Assembly (NCBI GenBank): GCA_018061265.1
Contig: JAGOUM010000007.1
Span: 19,875-83,874 of the forward strand
DNA length: 64,000 nucleotides
Reading direction: 5' to 3'
DNA from: Rhodoferax sp.
GTDB taxonomy: Bacteria; Pseudomonadota; Gammaproteobacteria; Burkholderiales; Burkholderiaceae_C
Shown here piece after piece: positions 61,060 to 64,000 of this stretch. Below the pieces are notes generated by a model. It worked only from the letters and a program-made list of their open reading frames with translations. It did not search any database and had not been told where the DNA came from. How positions within the stretch are numbered: position 1 is the stretch's first letter; every line of letters starts with the position of its first letter. The position numbers and the translations under genes were made by a program.

Positions 61060-61359
61060 TCAAATTTCACTACTTGCCCGCACGACATGAGCCAGAGCAA
61101 GACGTTCTGCCATGCGGGTTTGCCAACCAGGCCCGGTCGCTCGCCACTTGGAAATAACATCCACCGGCAAACGCAAGGAAATAAGTTGCCTGGGACTTGC
61201 AGACTTGGGGCGGCCACCTTTTTTAACCACAGCACGGCCAAGTAGGTCATCGGTGAGTTCTGGCAGATCTTTGTATTCCACAGGCTTTACAACATGCGCA
61301 TCTACACGCGCAAGGTCAGAGCCCAAAGTACGGGGCGAGGCGTGTTTGTTCACGATCAT
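61060..61359 (-). CDS. brnA: BrnA-family antitoxin
   Basis: 99-aa antitoxin of the type II BrnTA system: MIVNKHASPRTLGSDLARVD, DLLGRAVVKKGGRPKSASP, QLISLRLPVDVISKWRATG (ribbon-helix-helix DNA-binding part), GWQTRMAERLALAHV. ATG 61359 is inside the 3' end of the toxin remnant, as usual for brnTA. The frame extends to 61449 but that part is not BrnA-like. Intact, unlike its toxin. Confidence 0.88.
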   Translation of the reverse strand: MIVNKHASPRTLGSDLARVDAHVVKPVEYKDLPELTDDLLGRAVVKKGGRPKSASPRQLISLRLPVDVISKWRATGPGWQTRMAERLALAHVVRASSEI

Positions 61360-61499
61360 TTGCCTTTCGCATACTAAAAATGTGGCGCACCGTGCCCCCG
61401 CGGGGTGTCGCCGACAACCACCATACGTCCGGCCAGCAGGCCGTAACAAATGATCCGCTTTTCACCATAGTCCTTGCGCGTATCTTCAACCTCGACTGT
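61316..61499 (-). pseudogene. brnT: BrnT toxin remnant, truncated and frameshifted
   Basis: In one frame VEVEDTRKDYGEKRIICYG...GRMVVVGDTPRG resembles the BrnT middle; in another frame GGTVRHIFSMRKANDREQ (to stop 61316) is the BrnT end. They join through a one-base shift near the G/C run at about 61394-61408. The N-terminal third of BrnT is not found upstream; the open frame continues to 61661 but with unrelated sequence. Toxin is probably inactive. Confidence 0.75.
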
Positions 61500-61701
61500 C
61501 AGGCCATCAGTACCCTGTTCAGGTGTTTCCCCGACCAGCCTCAGGTGATTGCCTGATGTATTTTGCGCGGGGCTTGGACTATCGTAAGGCATGCTTAAAG
61601 ACAACTTCGATCTTCGAGCAGTTATGTCCTGACGGTCATAGAGTTTTTGCTTGATGACCACGTGTACATTTCTTGTCGATTGTCGTATCCACCCCTATGC
61701 C

Positions 61702-62499
61702 ATGCGAATCATCCCTTTACTCCTGACCCTTGCCTGCTCTGGCTTGCCGCTTCTTTCGGCAGCTGAAACTGTGACAACAAGCCACCTCGACAGGATCATG
61801 GCAGCCAAGGTGATCCGTGTGTGCATTTGGCCTGATTACTTCAGCATCACCTATCGCAACCCCAAGACGCAGCAGCTTACGGGCATCGATATTGATATGG
61901 CCCAAGCGTTGGGAAAGGACCTTGATGTCAGGGTGGTGTTTATTGACAGTTCATTTGCCAAACTGGTCGACGATGTTACTCAGGATCGGTGCGACGTTGC
62001 CATGTTTGCCGTTGGCATTACACCCCAACGTGCGGCCAAGCTGCGCTTCACTTCTCCGCACTTGGCCAGCGACATCTACGCTGTCACCACACAAACCAAT
62101 CGCCGTATAAAGGGATGGGATGACATCGACAAGCCTGGGGCAGTTATCGCAGTAGCCAAGGGTACATTGCATGAGGGTGTCATGAAAGACAAACTCAAGC
62201 TTGCAAAACTTCTGGTTCTTGACACCCCCTTTGCCCGGGAGCAAGAAGTGCAATCGGGGCGGGCAGATGTTTTCATGACCGACTACCCCTACAGCCAGCG
62301 CTTCCTGGCCAACGCCGACTGGGCTCGTCTGGTTTCTCCACCCGGAACTTACCACCTGACGCCTTACGCCTATGCAGTTAAACCAGGTGATGACAGGTGG
62401 CACGCGCGACTTCAACGCTTTGTCAGCGACGTTAAGAGCGATGGCCGCTTGTTGGCCGCTGCCAGACGCCACAAGCTTGACCCCATAGTCGCACCATAA
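61702..62499 (+). CDS. Periplasmic amino-acid-type substrate-binding protein
   Basis: 265-aa SBP_bac_3 family protein with signal MRIIPLLLTLACSGLPLLSA. KVIRVCIWPDYFSITYRN, LTGIDIDMAQALGKDLDV and the later VKPGDDRWHARLQRFV are typical of polar amino acid binding proteins. No ABC permease or ATPase gene follows; instead it overlaps a PAS sensor by one base (TAATG), so it may be a ligand-sensing partner of that sensor rather than a transporter part. ATG 61702 gives the clean signal peptide. Confidence 0.88.
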   Translation: MRIIPLLLTLACSGLPLLSAAETVTTSHLDRIMAAKVIRVCIWPDYFSITYRNPKTQQLTGIDIDMAQALGKDLDVRVVFIDSSFAKLVDDVTQDRCDVAMFAVGITPQRAAKLRFTSPHLASDIYAVTTQTNRRIKGWDDIDKPGAVIAVAKGTLHEGVMKDKLKLAKLLVLDTPFAREQEVQSGRADVFMTDYPYSQRFLANADWARLVSPPGTYHLTPYAYAVKPGDDRWHARLQRFVSDVKSDGRLLAAARRHKLDPIVAP

Positions 62500-63914
62500 T
62501 GGCACAAGCTCGTCGGTCGCCATGGGCGTTCTTCGCGGCGTTGGCACTTTTCATAGTTGCAGTTCTGAGCATGACTGCCTATACCCTGTGGTTGCTGCGC
62601 TCAGATGCCATCAAGAGCGGACTCGCAATATCGGCGATATTTACACGCAGCTTCGAAGATCATTTGACGCAAAGTCTTCGTGTCACCGAACTTGCCGGTG
62701 TGAATGCGGCGTCATCAGAAACAGGACAACTCAATCTTCGTCAGATGGAGACGCATTTTGTTTTCATATTGCGCAACTCCCCTTTTCTGCGGTCCGTGTC
62801 ACTTTTGGACGAGAGCAACCTCATCATCGCCAGTTCAAACTCCGCCAATCTAGGCATCACAGTTTCGACCAAGGACTTCTTTCCTGTTGCCGCAGGCACG
62901 CAGTCATTTCTTCGCCTTGGTACACCCTGGGCGGGGCGAGACTTCGCTGACGGCCATGCGATCGGCAACCAAATGCCAGAAGATACATCAGGGCGCTTCC
63001 TGCCTGCAACGCATGGGGTAGACATAGGACCGCGAAACTTGAGCCTGCTCGTTGCGCTCAATCCCGATTATTTTTTGAACTTCATGTCGAGGCAGTTTGA
63101 CACCAGGTCAGGCTCAGTGGAGGTGCTGCGCCTCGATGGCATCCAACTGATGTCCACCGACTATGAACAACGTTTCGGTGCACCAAAAAATGAATTTACC
63201 AATAATGGACTCTTGTACGAAGTGGAGTTTGGTGAATTCGAGCAGTCTCTGCATGGCGAACGACCCGTATTGACAACTTTTCGTGTCTCGCCGCTTTACC
63301 CTCTAGCGGTGGTGACCCACATCCAACGCGACTATGCATTAAGTCAATGGGAAACCGAGACCAAGACCATTCTTGGCATCGTTGTTCCAACCCTGCTGAT
63401 CGTCAGCTTGATGTCGATTTCCCGTTATCGACGTCAGCAGCTGCTGGAGGCCAAGACGAACGAATCGAACCGGCTACAGCAAATCAATGCGGCACGTGTG
63501 TTCACCAACAGTCATGAAGGGATCATGATGTGCGCGGCTGACGGCAACATTCTCGACGTCAACGACGCATTTACCCGCATTACTGGCTATGGCCGAGATG
63601 AGATTTTGGGTCAGAACCCCCGCATTCTGACGTCTGGGCGGCAGACCAAAGAGTTTTATGCAGACCTTTGGCGCGATTTGAGCGAGCACGGTTTTTGGAG
63701 CGGAGAGCTATGGAATCGTCACAAAAATGGCGAAGTCTATGCAGAGATGTTGACCATTAGCGCCGTATCAGACTCGCGAGGTGTCGTTCAACAATTTGTG
63801 GGCCAGTTTGCTGACGTTACCAAGCGCAAGATGCTGGATGACCAGGTTCGCCTGATGGCTTTTTTTGATCCGCTCAGGGAGTGTCCGGATTTTTGTGTTC
63901 GAGGCGCGGGGTGA
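62499..63914 (+). pseudogene. PAS-domain sensor (diguanylate cyclase type), 3' truncated
   Basis: 471 codons are open. Two transmembrane segments (FFAALALFIVAVLSMTAYTLW and TILGIVVPTLLIVSLMSISR) flank a periplasmic sensor of about 250 residues. A PAS domain follows (ARVFTNSHEGIMMCAADGNI...NDAFTRITGYGRDEILGQNP). Then VRLMAFFDPL, which in full-length relatives opens a GGDEF domain (DPLTGLPNR), changes abruptly to RECPDFCVRGAG and stops. The GGDEF is lost, apparently to an insertion at about 63877, so cyclic-di-GMP output is probably gone. Confidence 0.8.
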
Positions 63915-64000
63915 GGACTTATCCATGCAGTTGTTCGCTTGTGGGTAACGTGCTGGCCCTTCAAGGCCAATGGCACGTTATCCACATGAGCGGGCAACTG
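63877..64000. mobile_element. Likely insertion-element end
   Basis: Sequence changes from GGDEF-gene coding to GGGAGTGTCCGGATTTTTGTG, which resembles IS256-type terminal repeats, exactly where the protein homology ends. No transposase gene or second end is within the window, so the element is inferred from the break and the terminus alone. Confidence 0.5.
63928..64000. repeat. Large imperfect palindrome at window edge
   Basis: Arms starting CAGTTG (63928) and ending CAACTG (64000) pair over about 33 bases, including TAACGTGC with GCACGTTA and TGGCC with GGCCA around a CTTCAA loop. It lies inside the putative insertion element and may be a subterminal regulatory or binding structure. It may continue past the window. 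Confidence 0.6.

Overview
The window reads as a chromosomal segment of a chemolithoautotrophic, sulfur-oxidizing betaproteobacterium, most likely order Burkholderiales near Comamonadaceae/Rhodoferax. The reasons are a complete oxidative-type dsr operon, a soeABC sulfite dehydrogenase, a form II RubisCO with a full Calvin-Benson-Bassham (CBB) operon, and a degenerate intergenic repeat (core ATAGC...AGCGCTT...GAGCC) of a type common in that family. The species assignment is inference; the pathway content is read directly from protein motifs.

Layout: (1) 1-5803: TamB tail, tRNA-Arg(CCT), then a lipid A modification block (dgkA, eptA, a PmrAB-like two-component pair, a PAP2 phosphatase). (2) 5997-8843: sulfur trafficking and uptake (tusA, dsrE2, an unknown exported protein, a YeeE/YedE transporter). 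(3) 8939-12998: minus-strand copper-resistance operon (outer-membrane efflux protein, multicopper oxidase, DUF411, CusF). (4) 13062-18439: a minus-strand operon of nine mostly uncharacterised genes running away from dsrA. It includes a Cas6/Cmx6-like protein, a DsrC paralogue lacking both redox cysteines, a TauD/TfdA-like oxygenase and a 2Fe-2S flavoreductase. (5) 18742-32288: dsrABEFHCMKLJOPNR plus cobA; dsrN is fused to a C-terminal cysteine-free DsrC domain. (6) 32309-34209: a NarX/NarL-like two-component pair. (7) 34403-42382: soeABC, a TauE/SafE exporter, a universal stress protein and a carboxymuconolactone-decarboxylase/Rieske fusion. (8) 42373-52236: minus-strand CBB operon with divergent cbbR. 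(9) 52356-59741: two small unknown genes, an AEC transporter, an orphan ParA, then cbbM-cbbQ-cbbO. (10) 59934-61359: a short integron-type cassette cluster without an integrase in view. (11) 61702-64000: a periplasmic binding protein and a PAS sensor cut off by what looks like an insertion element at the window edge.

How the genes work together: thiosulfate or sulfane sulfur enters through YeeE and is passed TusA/DsrE2 -> DsrEFH -> DsrC. DsrAB oxidizes it to sulfite, with DsrMKJOP and DsrL handling electrons, and CobA and DsrN supplying siroheme and siroamide. SoeABC oxidizes sulfite to sulfate in the cytoplasm, and TauE/SafE may export sulfite. The electrons drive CO2 fixation by the CBB cycle with CbbM, kept active by CbbQO. 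A near-identical 15-bp motif lies upstream of both dsrA and soeA, and a NarL-type regulator is encoded between the two operons, so the two loci may be co-regulated.

The best candidates for an undescribed system are the Cas6-containing operon divergent from dsr, the DsrN-DsrC fusion, and the shared dsr/soe promoter motif.
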